From assembly GCF_002007235.1 (NCBI RefSeq), contig NZ_MUHW01000013.1:54611-118610 (forward strand): a DNA stretch of 64,000 bases. The letters run 5' to 3'. The notes beneath the pieces are model-generated. The model was not told the origin of the DNA. It worked only from the letters and a program-made list of their open reading frames with translations, and searched no databases. The DNA comes from Oribacterium sp. C9. Its GTDB lineage: Bacteria; Bacillota; Clostridia; Lachnospirales; Lachnospiraceae. Numbering within the stretch: the first letter of the stretch is position 1; each line of letters starts with the position of its first letter. The position numbers and the translations under genes were made by a program. Shown in pieces: positions 37,556 through 46,176 of this stretch.

Positions 37556-37636
37556 GCCGCCTTGGCGGAATTGGCAGACGCACGCGACTCAAAATCGCGC
37601 GGTTTATCCATGCCGGTTCAAGTCCGGCAGGCGGCA
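37556..37636 (+). tRNA. tRNA-Leu (anticodon CAA)
   Basis: The acceptor stem GCCGCCT pairs with AGGCGGC. The anticodon stem CGCGA/TCGCG frames the loop CTCAAAA, with anticodon CAA reading UUG. A long variable region and a T arm GCCGG-TTCAAGT-CCGGC complete the leucine-type fold. The discriminator base is A and CCA is not encoded. It is the only RNA gene seen and is on the plus strand, opposite to its neighbours. Confidence 0.97.
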
Positions 37637-37642
37637 GATATG

Positions 37643-37679
37643 AAGGTGAGTTTGTTTTCGAACAGACTCACCTTTTTTA
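37643..37679 (+). terminator. Terminator of tRNA-Leu
   Basis: AAGGTGAGT pairs with ACTCACCTT, continuing through a G-T pair to TGTT/AACA with a TTCG tetraloop, and is followed by TTTTTT on the plus strand. Confidence 0.92.
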
Positions 37680-37688
37680 GATATTAAG

Positions 37689-37753
37689 ACGCTGCGCTGC
37701 AATCACCGGGAAATCAAGTCATCCTGATTTCCTGCGCGATTATAGCGCAGCGT
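37689..37753. repeat. Large 65-base hairpin between tRNA-Leu and upp
   Basis: ACGCTGCGCT (37689-37698) pairs with AGCGCAGCGT (37744-37753). Inside, AATC pairs with GATT and GGAAATCA with TGATTTCC. It is followed by TTTTTT on the plus strand, but upp ends from the other side. It may terminate both ways or be a structured element. Confidence 0.7.
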
Positions 37754-37759
37754 TTTTTA

Positions 37760-38404
37760 TCACTTTGTTCCGAAGATACGGTCTCCTGCATCTCCGAGAC
37801 CAGGACAGATGTAAGCATTGTCATTGAGGCAACGATCAACATTTCCAACATAGATCTGGATGTCAGGATGTGCAGCAACGAGCTTCTTGATTCCTTCAGG
37901 AGCTGCGATGATACAGATGAACTTGATCTTCTTTCCGCCATGTCTCTTGATCTGGGAAATAGCATCAACTGCAGAACCGCCAGTTGCAAGCATAGGATCG
38001 CAGACAACGATCTGACGCTCCTCGATAGGATTTGGAAGCTTGCAGAAATACTCTACAGGCTGATGAGTTGTCTCATCTCTGTACATACCGATATGTCCGA
38101 TCTTCGCACTCGGAACGAGGGCTGTAAGACCTGATACCATGCCGAGACCTGCACGAAGGATAGGAACGATGGCAAGCTTTCTTCCTGCCAGCATCTTTAC
38201 GCTTGCTCTCTCGATAGGTGTGTCGATCTCAACATACTTTGTAGGAAGGTCATGTAAAGCCTCAAATCCCATAAGCATAGCGATCTCTTCTACCAGCTGT
38301 CTGAACTCGTTTGTACCCGTTGACTTCTCACGAAGAAGTGAGATCTTATGTGTAAGTAAAGGGTGGTCAAGTACTGTTACATTCTCTCCAAAATTGTTTT
38401 CCAT
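37760..38404 (-). CDS. upp: Uracil phosphoribosyltransferase
   Basis: It salvages uracil with PRPP to make UMP. The 214 residues show the family motifs [20 protein letters not shown], the PRPP loop [13 protein letters not shown], and the C-terminal [28 protein letters not shown] precedes the ATG at 38404. It appears monocistronic, with a possible promoter overlapping an inverted repeat just upstream. Confidence 0.97.
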   Translation of the reverse strand: MENNFGENVTVLDHPLLTHKISLLREKSTGTNEFRQLVEEIAMLMGFEALHDLPTKYVEIDTPIERASVKMLAGRKLAIVPILRAGLGMVSGLTALVPSAKIGHIGMYRDETTHQPVEYFCKLPNPIEERQIVVCDPMLATGGSAVDAISQIKRHGGKKIKFICIIAAPEGIKKLVAAHPDIQIYVGNVDRCLNDNAYICPGLGDAGDRIFGTK

Positions 38405-38428
38405 TATTAAATCTCCTTTATAAGAACC

Positions 38429-38469
38429 CCGGTCTTTAAGACCATAAAGTCCTGTCGGACCGGAGTCAA
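38429..38469 (-). promoter_or_regulatory. Possible upp promoter overlapping an inverted repeat
   Basis: TTGACT and TATGGT are separated by 17 bases (38441-38469). CCGGTC (38429) pairs with GACCGG (38458), and GGTC/GACC and GTCC/GGAC form alternative smaller hairpins. Either the repeat is an operator or the leader can switch folds. Confidence 0.4.
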
Positions 38470-38513
38470 ACTCATATATAAACCAAACTGTTGCCGATTT
38501 TTAAACCTTCTTA

Positions 38514-39191
38514 TCAATCACCGGTTTTTCTGACGATGTCATCCTTTGCCTTGTAGATAGAGTCGGCATCCACACATCCGCGCACTGAGCTAAGCGGATA
38601 GATATTGGAATTATGTCCTATCACAGTTCCCGGATTAAGCACAGAGCCGCAGCCCACCTCAACATGGTCGCTGAGCATGGCTCCAAACTTCTTAAGACCT
38701 GTCTCGATATCTCCGTCCTCAGCATGTACCTTTACAAGCTTTTTGTCAGACTTCACGTTGGAAGTCAGTGACGCAGCACCCATGTGGGACTTGAATCCGA
38801 GAATCGAGTCTCCCACATAATTATAATGCGGGATCTGAACATTATCAAAAACAATAACGTTTTTAAGTTCGCAGGAATTACCGATAACGCAATTCTTACC
38901 AGCAATTATGTTTCCTCTCAGGAAAGCACACTGTCTCACTTCTGTCTCCGGTCCGATGATGATGTACTCGGCAAAATATGCTGACTCAAAGACCTTTGCA
39001 GTCTTGTGTACCCATACATGAGGCTTTATCTCGTCATACTCGTCCTTTGACAATGTCTCGCCGTATGCTGCTATAAAGTCATGGATCTTCGGAAGCACCT
39101 CCCATGGATATGTGCATCCTGAAAATGCCTCGCCGGCTTCTGTATATTGAAGGTCATACATGGCCTCAACAGTCATTTCACTCTTTTTCAT
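38514..39191 (-). CDS. Left-handed beta-helix protein, GlmU-like sugar-nucleotide/acyl transferase type
   Basis: This 225-residue protein has hexapeptide-repeat signatures of a left-handed beta-helix: VWVHKTAKVFESAYFAEYIIIGPETEVRQCAFLRGNIIAG in 20-residue rungs, then GCGSVLNPGTVIGHNS. The order resembles the C-terminal half of GlmU, without the pyrophosphorylase half. It probably transfers an acyl group to a sugar nucleotide or is a regulatory relative. The substrate is unknown. The ATG at 39191 follows GGAGG; a TTG four codons earlier overlaps that site. Confidence 0.75.
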   Translation of the reverse strand: MKKSEMTVEAMYDLQYTEAGEAFSGCTYPWEVLPKIHDFIAAYGETLSKDEYDEIKPHVWVHKTAKVFESAYFAEYIIIGPETEVRQCAFLRGNIIAGKNCVIGNSCELKNVIVFDNVQIPHYNYVGDSILGFKSHMGAASLTSNVKSDKKLVKVHAEDGDIETGLKKFGAMLSDHVEVGCGSVLNPGTVIGHNSNIYPLSSVRGCVDADSIYKAKDDIVRKTGD

Positions 39192-39256
39192 TCTTTCCTC
39201 CAATCCCCATGGAATACATCCGGATTCGGGATCGTTTTAGTTTTTTAAGACCGAAG

Positions 39257-41239
39257 CTACATGCTCCGTATCTTTTCAGTTTTTTCTCTGACGAACTGTT
39301 CAAGCTTGTCCATATATTCTCTTTCTGTGATCTTTCCCTCGGCAACCGAGCTTAAGCCCATTTCCCATGAAGCCGTAAGCTTCGGGTTCAAAAGATGTGG
39401 TATGGAAATCTTCACATAATAAGCAATGTGCTCTCCAAGCTCCGTCGGAGTGAGCACCTGTGTCTTTTTCTGCAGAGAAATATATTTATCATCCACAAGC
39501 TTCGTGAGGATACCCGCTCTTGTGGCACTGGTACCGATTCCGGCTCCCTTTATCTGGGCTCTCAGATCCTCATCCTCAATGAGATTTCCGGCATTTTCCA
39601 TGGCCAGTATCATGGAACCCGAAGTATATCTCTTTGGCGGCGAAGTTTCCCCCTCCTTGACTCTCAGAGTAAGAAGGCTAAGGGTCTGCCCCTTTTTAAG
39701 CTTGAGAAGTGCCTCACTGAGATTGCCGCTCGGGTCATCCTCTGCCCCGTCAGCATCCTTTTCGGTCTCCTCAGTCTGTCCGCCCTCGGTACTGCCTGAA
39801 GGCTTTTTAACATTGGCAACCTTCAGATAGCCCTCCTCCTTCAACGCTCTGGAGCTTGCAGAAAAGCATTCTCCGTTGCACTCTATGGAAAGGGATATCT
39901 TCTGATATACGGCAGGCGGATAAAAGATAGCAAGAAATCGTCTGCAAATCAACTCATATACCTTTTTGGCGAGAGGTTTTAAAGACTGATATTCCTTCTG
40001 ACCCTGTCCTGTAGGTATGATGGCATAGTGATCCGCGATCTTCTTGTCATCCACATATCTCGTTTTTGAGATCTGACTGTAAGAGCCCTTTGCCAATATC
40101 TCTGCCGCACATTCTGCAACAGGCTCATAAGTTGAAAGCCCCTTTATGTTTTTCGCTATCTCCTTCGATACCGCTGTGGACAGAACTCTCGCATCAGTAC
40201 GAGGATAGGTCGTAAGCTTTTTCTCATACAGCTCCTGAGCGATGGCAAGAGTCTCATCAGGACTGATCTTGAACATCTTCGAGCAGTCATTCTGAAGCTC
40301 CGCAAGATTATACAGTAAAGGAGGGTTCTTTGTCTCCTTTTTCTTTTCGACAGCAGTTACTGTTGCTTCCCTCGGGAAAGGCATGAAGCTCTTCATGAAC
40401 TCCACAGCTCTGCCCTGTTTGAGAAAACCCTTACCGTCATAGATTTCAGTAGGAGCGTACAGCCGTGAGCCCTCTGTCTCCTTCCAGTCGGCAGTAATCC
40501 TTGCACCCTCTCCGATATCGAAATCTCCGAGGATACGATAGAAGGTGGTCTTCTGGAAAGCTCTTATCTCCTGTTCCCTCTTTACGATCATCCCGAGAAC
40601 ACAGGTCATGACACGGCCTACTGCCACCACCATCTTGTCCTTACGGTCCATGTTCAGCTCACGCCTGATGCGGTTACTGTATTTCAGAGACAGTGCACGG
40701 CTGAAATTTATGCCCATGAGATAATCCTCCTTGGCGCGTGAAAATGCCGCTGCAGAGAGATTGTCATAAGCACTGTCGGGTTTTGCCTCTCTGATACCTC
40801 TCAGTATCTCTTCATTGGTCTGAGAATCTATCCAGACTCTCTTCTTTTCCTTACTTTCGGGAACCTGTGCCATTTTCTCAACGAGACGGTAGATATACTC
40901 TCCCTCCCGGGCACTATCGGTACAGACATATATGGTTCCCACATCCTCTCGGTTCAGCTGTCTGGAAACCACCTCAAACTGCTTTTTGGTGTTCTTGCTG
41001 ACCTCGTATTTCCACTCCGTATCCTTCGGAATAAACGGCAGGGTGTCAAAGCTCCACTTCTTAAGAGCTATGTCATAGGTTTCCGGATATGAAAGCTGGA
41101 CCAGATGTCCCACGCACCACGTGATGACATACTGGTCGTCCTCCAGAAAACCATCCCCCCGCCGCGCATTTTTCATGCCCAGTGCCTGGGAGAACTGCTG
41201 CGCAACGGAAGGCTTCTCTGCTATAAATAAACTTTTCAA
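39257..41239 (-). CDS. topB: DNA topoisomerase III (type IA)
   Basis: It relaxes and decatenates DNA by passing single strands. The 660 residues begin MKSLFIAEKPSVAQQFSQAL (Toprim, catalytic Glu), contain VCTDSAREGEYIYR as the Toprim acidic motif, and carry the active-site tyrosine 345 in LTTYPRTDAR. RAGILTKLVDDKYI and the C-terminal TASWE motif complete the IA fold. There is no long C-terminal zinc extension. The start codon is TTG with AGAGG five bases upstream. Confidence 0.94.
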   Translation of the reverse strand: MKSLFIAEKPSVAQQFSQALGMKNARRGDGFLEDDQYVITWCVGHLVQLSYPETYDIALKKWSFDTLPFIPKDTEWKYEVSKNTKKQFEVVSRQLNREDVGTIYVCTDSAREGEYIYRLVEKMAQVPESKEKKRVWIDSQTNEEILRGIREAKPDSAYDNLSAAAFSRAKEDYLMGINFSRALSLKYSNRIRRELNMDRKDKMVVAVGRVMTCVLGMIVKREQEIRAFQKTTFYRILGDFDIGEGARITADWKETEGSRLYAPTEIYDGKGFLKQGRAVEFMKSFMPFPREATVTAVEKKKETKNPPLLYNLAELQNDCSKMFKISPDETLAIAQELYEKKLTTYPRTDARVLSTAVSKEIAKNIKGLSTYEPVAECAAEILAKGSYSQISKTRYVDDKKIADHYAIIPTGQGQKEYQSLKPLAKKVYELICRRFLAIFYPPAVYQKISLSIECNGECFSASSRALKEEGYLKVANVKKPSGSTEGGQTEETEKDADGAEDDPSGNLSEALLKLKKGQTLSLLTLRVKEGETSPPKRYTSGSMILAMENAGNLIEDEDLRAQIKGAGIGTSATRAGILTKLVDDKYISLQKKTQVLTPTELGEHIAYYVKISIPHLLNPKLTASWEMGLSSVAEGKITEREYMDKLEQFVREKTEKIRSM

Positions 41240-41294
41240 AAATACCTCTCTATAATTTGATGCAGGTCCCGTGTTAACAGAATTTTCCGCATCC

Positions 41295-42356
41295 TTACTT
41301 CACTTCCCACTTGTATATGGTGGTAGTCTCATATTCTTCTCCGGCCTTCACCAAAGCTGTCGGCCAGTCTTTTTTATTGAGACAGTCAGGATAATACTGA
41401 GTCTCGAAACAGTATCCGTGTCTCGGACCGAAATGAACTCCGTTCTTGCCCTCGAAATCCGAATTCATGTAGTTTCCTGTATAGAACTGGATTCCCGGAA
41501 GATCTGTGTATACAGACATCTTGATGCCTGAATCCTCTGAATAAGCTGTTGCAGCAAGTCTCACATTTCTGTCATAGTCATTGAGCACCCAGTTATGATC
41601 GAAGCCTCCTGCGAAATTCAGCTGTCCGAAATTGCTGCCAATGTCTCTCTTTATAGGCTTTGGTGCTGTGAAATCCATCGGTGTTCCCTGAACGGAATCG
41701 ATACTGCCGTAAGGGATGGACTCGGAATCTGCAGGTGTATAGTGAGAAGCATTGATCCAGACGATCTGGTCTGTGGCATCGCCGCTGTCATATCCGCTCA
41801 AATTAAAATAAGCGTGGTTGGTCATATTGAAGACTGTATCCTGATCTGCAGTTCCGGTGTAGCGGATCTCCAGACTATCGTCATCGCTCAATGTATAAGT
41901 TACGGAAACATCGGCATTTCCCGGGAAACCCTGATCCCCGTCAGGTGAATGGAGTGAGAACATCACATAGCTTCCGAGACCTGCATTGTCATACTCGGCA
42001 TCCCAGACTCTCATTCTCCAGTAATCCGGTCCTGAATGAAGGTTATTCTTTTCATTATCGTTTTTCTGAAGCTCGTACTTCTTTCCGTTTATCTCAAAGC
42101 AAGCCCCACCGATACGGTTAGCGTTTCTGCCCACAGGCTCACCCATATGTCCAGGATTCTTGAGAAGCATGTCAACCGAGTCAACGCCGAGAACAACGTC
42201 ACGAACCTTGCCATCTTTATCCTTCACAAGCATACTGAGCCAGATTCCGCCAAGATTCGTAAAGCTCGCCTCCGTGCCGTTTCCGTTTGTCAATGTATAT
42301 CTCTTTACCTCTGTTCCATCCTGAAGCTTTCCAAAAACCGATTCTTTTACCGCCAT
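41295..42356 (-). CDS. galM: Aldose 1-epimerase (galactose mutarotase)
   Basis: It interconverts the alpha and beta forms of galactose and glucose, feeding GalK. The 353 residues have NPGHMGEPVGRNANRIGGA, NMTNHAYFNLSGYD (with the catalytic His) and the C-terminal acid in ETQYYPDCLN. The ATG at 42356 follows GGAGGTAAAA; the ATG at 42368 lies before the ribosome site. It is about 10 kb from galKET, so it has separate transcription. Confidence 0.95.
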   Translation of the reverse strand: MAVKESVFGKLQDGTEVKRYTLTNGNGTEASFTNLGGIWLSMLVKDKDGKVRDVVLGVDSVDMLLKNPGHMGEPVGRNANRIGGACFEINGKKYELQKNDNEKNNLHSGPDYWRMRVWDAEYDNAGLGSYVMFSLHSPDGDQGFPGNADVSVTYTLSDDDSLEIRYTGTADQDTVFNMTNHAYFNLSGYDSGDATDQIVWINASHYTPADSESIPYGSIDSVQGTPMDFTAPKPIKRDIGSNFGQLNFAGGFDHNWVLNDYDRNVRLAATAYSEDSGIKMSVYTDLPGIQFYTGNYMNSDFEGKNGVHFGPRHGYCFETQYYPDCLNKKDWPTALVKAGEEYETTTIYKWEVK

Positions 42357-42369
42357 TTTTACCTCCATG

Positions 42370-42411
42370 GGTCATGAGCAAGTCGAATTTACCCGAACTC
42401 GTTTATGACAC
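42370..42411. repeat. Imperfect hairpin with TTATGACAC end, upstream of galM
   Basis: GTCAT (near 42371) with GAG pairs with CTC and ATGAC (ending 42410). The end TTATGACAC (42403-42411) is the same as in the leuS leader and the element after asd. It lies between a -10 box (TATAAT, 42450-42455) and the galM ribosome site, so it is probably in the leader. Confidence 0.45.
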
Positions 42412-42456
42412 TAAAATAAAGTTTGAAAGTTCTATTTTTCGCTCCGACCATTATAC

Positions 42457-42488
42457 AATAAAATCCCCCCTTGGAGTAGGGGGGATTT
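42457..42488 (-). terminator. Terminator of asd
   Basis: AAATCCCCCC (42461-42470) pairs perfectly with GGGGGGATTT (42479-42488) and is followed by TTATT on the minus strand. A TATAAT box for galM lies directly behind it. Confidence 0.8.
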
Positions 42489-42509
42489 AAAAAGCCGATT
42501 CAGAGGTGA

Positions 42510-42564
42510 TCTCATGTAACCCTACACTTTTGTGCAAGCACAAGTGCAGGAAGACTTATGACAC
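42510..42564. repeat. Hairpin element with GACTTATGACAC end, after asd
   Basis: CCTACAC...TTGTG pairs with CACAA...GTGCAGG around CAAG (42521-42550), and outer TCAT/ATGA bases may pair. The 12-base end (42553-42564) is identical to that of the leuS leader element. Confidence 0.5.
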
Positions 42565-42574
42565 TTATATCTTA

Positions 42575-43657
42575 TTATTTCTTTGTGATGTAGCCCTTTG
42601 CTGCGAGATACTCTGCTGCCTCAACTCCGCCGCCTGCTGCGCCGCGAAGTGTGTTGTGGCTGAGACCTACGAACTTCCAGTCATAGATGGAATCCTCACG
42701 GATACGACCGATGGAGATACCCATACCGCGCTCATAATCCACATCAAGAGCGATCTGAGGACGGTTATCATCCTCGAGATACTGGATGAAATGCTCAGGT
42801 GCTGATGGAAGCTTAAGCTCCTGTGGCTCACCCTTGTAATCTCTGAGAGCCTGAATGAGCTCTTCCTTTGTAGGCTTCTTATGGAACTTAACAAATACTG
42901 TAGCTGTGTGACCGTTGAGAATAGGTACACGGATACACTGAGCAGAGATCTTTATATCCTCGCAAAGATCGATGTGATCTCCCTCAAGCTTTCCGAGAAC
43001 TCTCAAAGGCTCCTTCTCCGACTTCTCTTCCTCACCGCCGATGTAAGGGATGATGTTATGCTCCATCTCAGGCCATGACTCAAAGTTCTTTCCTGCACCG
43101 GAAATAGCCTGATATGTAGATACGATAACCTCATAAGGCTCGAACTTACGCCATGCAGCAAGTGCCGGTGTATATGACTGGATAGAACAGTTAGGCTTAA
43201 CTGCGATGAATCCGCGGGTTGTGCCGAGTCTCTTCTTCTGAGCCTCGATGAGCTGATAATGGTCAGGATTGATCTCAGGAACTACCATAGGAACATCAGG
43301 TGTCCATCTGTGTGCAGAATTGTTTGAAACAACAGGTGTCTCTGTCTTTGCGTAAGCCTCCTCAAAGGCACGGATCTCATCCTTCTTCATATCCACGGCA
43401 GAGAATACGAAATCCACGTCCTTAACGACCTCGTCAATCTTGGAAACGTCCTTGACGATCATCTTCTTTACTGACTCAGGCATCGGAACATCAAGTTTCC
43501 ATCTGCCGCAAACTGCCTCTTCATAAGTCTGTCCTGCAGATCTCGGTGAAGCTGCGAGTGTTGTAAGCTCAAACCATGGGTGATTCTCAAGAAGTGTGAT
43601 GAATCTCTGTCCAACCATACCTGTTGCACCGAGAACGCCAACCTTTAACTTTTCCAT
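42575..43657 (-). CDS. asd: Aspartate-semialdehyde dehydrogenase, archaeal/fungal-like type
   Basis: It reduces aspartyl phosphate to aspartate semialdehyde, the branch point to lysine, diaminopimelate, threonine and methionine. The 360 residues begin KVGVLGATGMVGQRF (NADP fold) and carry the nucleophile Cys156 in PNCSIQS. SNNSAHRWTPDVPMVVPEIN and the 360-residue length are typical of the archaeal/fungal-like class rather than the proteobacterial one. GGAGATATC precedes the ATG. It is monocistronic. Confidence 0.95.
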   Translation of the reverse strand: MEKLKVGVLGATGMVGQRFITLLENHPWFELTTLAASPRSAGQTYEEAVCGRWKLDVPMPESVKKMIVKDVSKIDEVVKDVDFVFSAVDMKKDEIRAFEEAYAKTETPVVSNNSAHRWTPDVPMVVPEINPDHYQLIEAQKKRLGTTRGFIAVKPNCSIQSYTPALAAWRKFEPYEVIVSTYQAISGAGKNFESWPEMEHNIIPYIGGEEEKSEKEPLRVLGKLEGDHIDLCEDIKISAQCIRVPILNGHTATVFVKFHKKPTKEELIQALRDYKGEPQELKLPSAPEHFIQYLEDDNRPQIALDVDYERGMGISIGRIREDSIYDWKFVGLSHNTLRGAAGGGVEAAEYLAAKGYITKK

Positions 43658-43718
43658 AATTGATATCTCCTCTCTCTGGGAACGGCATCATATCAAATGA
43701 CGCGCATTAATATGTAAG

Positions 43719-43747
43719 ATGATATATCCAATCCCGCTTTAAAGCAA
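43719..43747 (-). promoter_or_regulatory. Promoter of asd
   Basis: TTGCTT and TATCAT are separated by 17 bases, about 60 bases before the start codon. Confidence 0.55.
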
Positions 43748-43805
43748 TAAACTTTTACTTATATCTGTTCTAACCAAAATCTCTTCCATAATCAGCACTT
43801 ATATC

Positions 43806-46043
43806 TCAGTGTTTTGTTCCCTTTCCTGCTCGGTTAGCTATCTTAAGTCTGTTAAGTGAAAGCATCTTTCCGCTTACCTTAATCTCAACAGGATCAACTC
43901 CAAGAAGGTAAACGTCTGTGAGCTCATCACCTGTTCCAAGCTTGATTGCAGCTACACCCTTACTGTTCTTCTTCTGGAGCGGAATATCACTGAGTGAACA
44001 TCTGAGGAAATATCCGTCTCTTGTTCTGAATACTACCTCAGTCTCATAACCCATCTCAAGGATGCTGACTACCTTATCACCCTCATTAAGCTTTGTAGCA
44101 GCAACAACTCTGTTGGCTGTCTCAAACTCTGAAGATTCAACCAGCTTCACCATGGCATCCTTTGTAGTGAAGATAAGTGTCTTGCCCGTAAGCTCAGACT
44201 TAACATTTACAAAGACGATCTCTTCGTCGTTGGCATTGAACTTACTGATGTTGTCGATAGGAACACCCTTGTCCTTGAACTTGGAAAGCGGAATATCCTG
44301 ACACTTGATCTGGTGCATGTTGCCCTTATCTGTAAAGAGAAGGACTCTGTCGGTGTTCTTGCACTTAAAGATATATCGGCTGTCAGTGTTCAGAGCTTCC
44401 TGATTTCTCTGATATGTTGCCTCATCAAGGAGCTTGCAGTAACCGAACTTATCCTGAACGTAGTAAACGTCCATCTCCTGAACCTCGTTCTCGTTAAATA
44501 CAGCTTCCTTTCCGTCCTCTATAAAGGTCCTTCTGGGCTTTGAATACTCAGACTTAATGAACATAAGGTCTTCCGAAAGAACCTCATTCATACGGTCACG
44601 GCTTCCGAGGATGCCTCTGTACTCCTTTATCTTCTTAAGTGTCTCTGCATGCTGCTTTTTCAGTTCTATAAGCTCGAGACCAATAAGTCTGGAGAGCTTC
44701 ATATCGAGGATGGCCTGAGCCTGACGCTCTGTAAATGCAAAATCCTTGATGACATCCGCAAATTCCTTGTCTCTGTCACGGAACTTGACTCCGGCGATAT
44801 CACCTGTCATAAGTGCTTTCTTGGCATCAGCCTGAGACTTGCAGCTTCTGAGAAGGGCGATGATGGCATCGATGAGATCCACCGCCTTTATGAGACCGTC
44901 CTGGATCTCCTTCTTATCAAGCTCCTTATCAAGCAGGGCCTTGTACTTCTTGCCCATGATCTCGTACTGGAACTTGAGATATGCCTTGAGTATGCCGCGA
45001 AGTGACATGGTCTCGGGACGACCTTCGTTGATGGCGAGCATATTGACGCCAAAAGTATCCTCGAGTCTCGTTTTCTTATAGAGGATGTTTGTGATCCTCT
45101 CTATATCGGCACCGCTCTTAAGATCAAGTACGATACGGATACCATTCTTATCTGACTGGTTGGAAATATCTGTTATCTCAGGAAGTACCCTGTTCTCTAC
45201 GAGCTGGGCAGTATCCTGCATGAACTTCATGATACCCTGTCCTATCATGGTGTAAGGTATCTCTGTCACAACAAGCTTGTCTCTGTCGGATCTTCCGTTC
45301 TTTTTCTCGAATTCAAGCTTTCCTCTTAACTTAAGCTTTCCTGTTCCCGAACGATAGATATCAACAAGCTCTGACTTGTTGGCAATGATTCCTCCGGTAG
45401 GAAAATCCGGTCCCTTCAGGTAAGTCATCATCTCAGCTGTTCCCATGGCAGGATTTCTGAGATATGCAAGTATGAGGTCAACTATCTCCCCGAGATTATG
45501 GCTCGGTGTAGATGTGGTCATACCTACCGCGATACCCTCGGAGCCGTTCAAAAGGAAATACGGTACTCTCGCAGGAAGAACGACCGGCTCACGAAGAGTC
45601 TCATCATAGTTCGCCTGAAACTCAACCGAAGTATCAAGGTCTGCAAGCATGCAGTCATCCGTGAACTTCTCAAGCTTTGCCTCTGTATATCGTGGAGCCG
45701 CTGCCGAGTCACCCTCTATGGAACCGAAGTTACCCTGTCCGTGAATAACCGGCTGCATACGCTTGAAATCCTGCGCCATAACAACCAGTGTATCGTATAT
45801 GGAAGCATCTCCGTGAGGATGATACTTACCCATGGTATCACCGACGATACGTGCCGACTTATATGTTGGATGGTCATGAGTCGCATGGAGCTGATCCATG
45901 TCGAAAAGAACTCTTCTCTGTACAGGTTTGAGACCATCTCTGATATCCGGAACCGCTCTGGAGGTGATGACACTCATGGAGTAATCCAGATAGCTCTTCT
46001 GCATCTCCTCCGAGTATTCCGTTGTTAAAATCTGTTCTGCCAT
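43806..46043 (-). CDS. parC: DNA topoisomerase IV subunit A
   Basis: This is the DNA-cutting subunit of a type IIA topoisomerase. The 745 residues have MGKYHPHGDASIYD, the catalytic Tyr119 in GDSAAAPRYTEAKL, the GQGNFGSIEG loop and a C-terminal beta-pinwheel. The GyrA box (QRRGGKG) is not seen; the pinwheel starts with FKDKGVPID instead, and the protein is shorter than GyrA. I therefore favour topoisomerase IV over gyrase, but a divergent gyrase is possible. It follows parE by 133 bases, with two hairpins between. Confidence 0.85.
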   Translation of the reverse strand: MAEQILTTEYSEEMQKSYLDYSMSVITSRAVPDIRDGLKPVQRRVLFDMDQLHATHDHPTYKSARIVGDTMGKYHPHGDASIYDTLVVMAQDFKRMQPVIHGQGNFGSIEGDSAAAPRYTEAKLEKFTDDCMLADLDTSVEFQANYDETLREPVVLPARVPYFLLNGSEGIAVGMTTSTPSHNLGEIVDLILAYLRNPAMGTAEMMTYLKGPDFPTGGIIANKSELVDIYRSGTGKLKLRGKLEFEKKNGRSDRDKLVVTEIPYTMIGQGIMKFMQDTAQLVENRVLPEITDISNQSDKNGIRIVLDLKSGADIERITNILYKKTRLEDTFGVNMLAINEGRPETMSLRGILKAYLKFQYEIMGKKYKALLDKELDKKEIQDGLIKAVDLIDAIIALLRSCKSQADAKKALMTGDIAGVKFRDRDKEFADVIKDFAFTERQAQAILDMKLSRLIGLELIELKKQHAETLKKIKEYRGILGSRDRMNEVLSEDLMFIKSEYSKPRRTFIEDGKEAVFNENEVQEMDVYYVQDKFGYCKLLDEATYQRNQEALNTDSRYIFKCKNTDRVLLFTDKGNMHQIKCQDIPLSKFKDKGVPIDNISKFNANDEEIVFVNVKSELTGKTLIFTTKDAMVKLVESSEFETANRVVAATKLNEGDKVVSILEMGYETEVVFRTRDGYFLRCSLSDIPLQKKNSKGVAAIKLGTGDELTDVYLLGVDPVEIKVSGKMLSLNRLKIANRAGKGTKH

Positions 46044-46094
46044 AATTCTATCCTTACTTGCTTTTATTCTGTTAAGCTTTCAAGCCTTAATATA

Positions 46095-46149
46095 GAGGAT
46101 CATCTTCCGATACCGGAAGATGAAACCTCAGAATCCTGTCTCGCAGGAT
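46095..46149. repeat. Two hairpins between parE and parC
   Basis: GAGG plus TCATCTTCCG pairs with CGGAAGATGA plus CCTC (46095-46129) around ATAC. Then ATCCTG pairs with CAGGAT (46133-46149). Neither has a T run, so readthrough into parC is likely; they may protect or process the mRNA. Confidence 0.6.
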
Positions 46150-46176
46150 ATATGTATTTTAAATATTCAATTGAAA

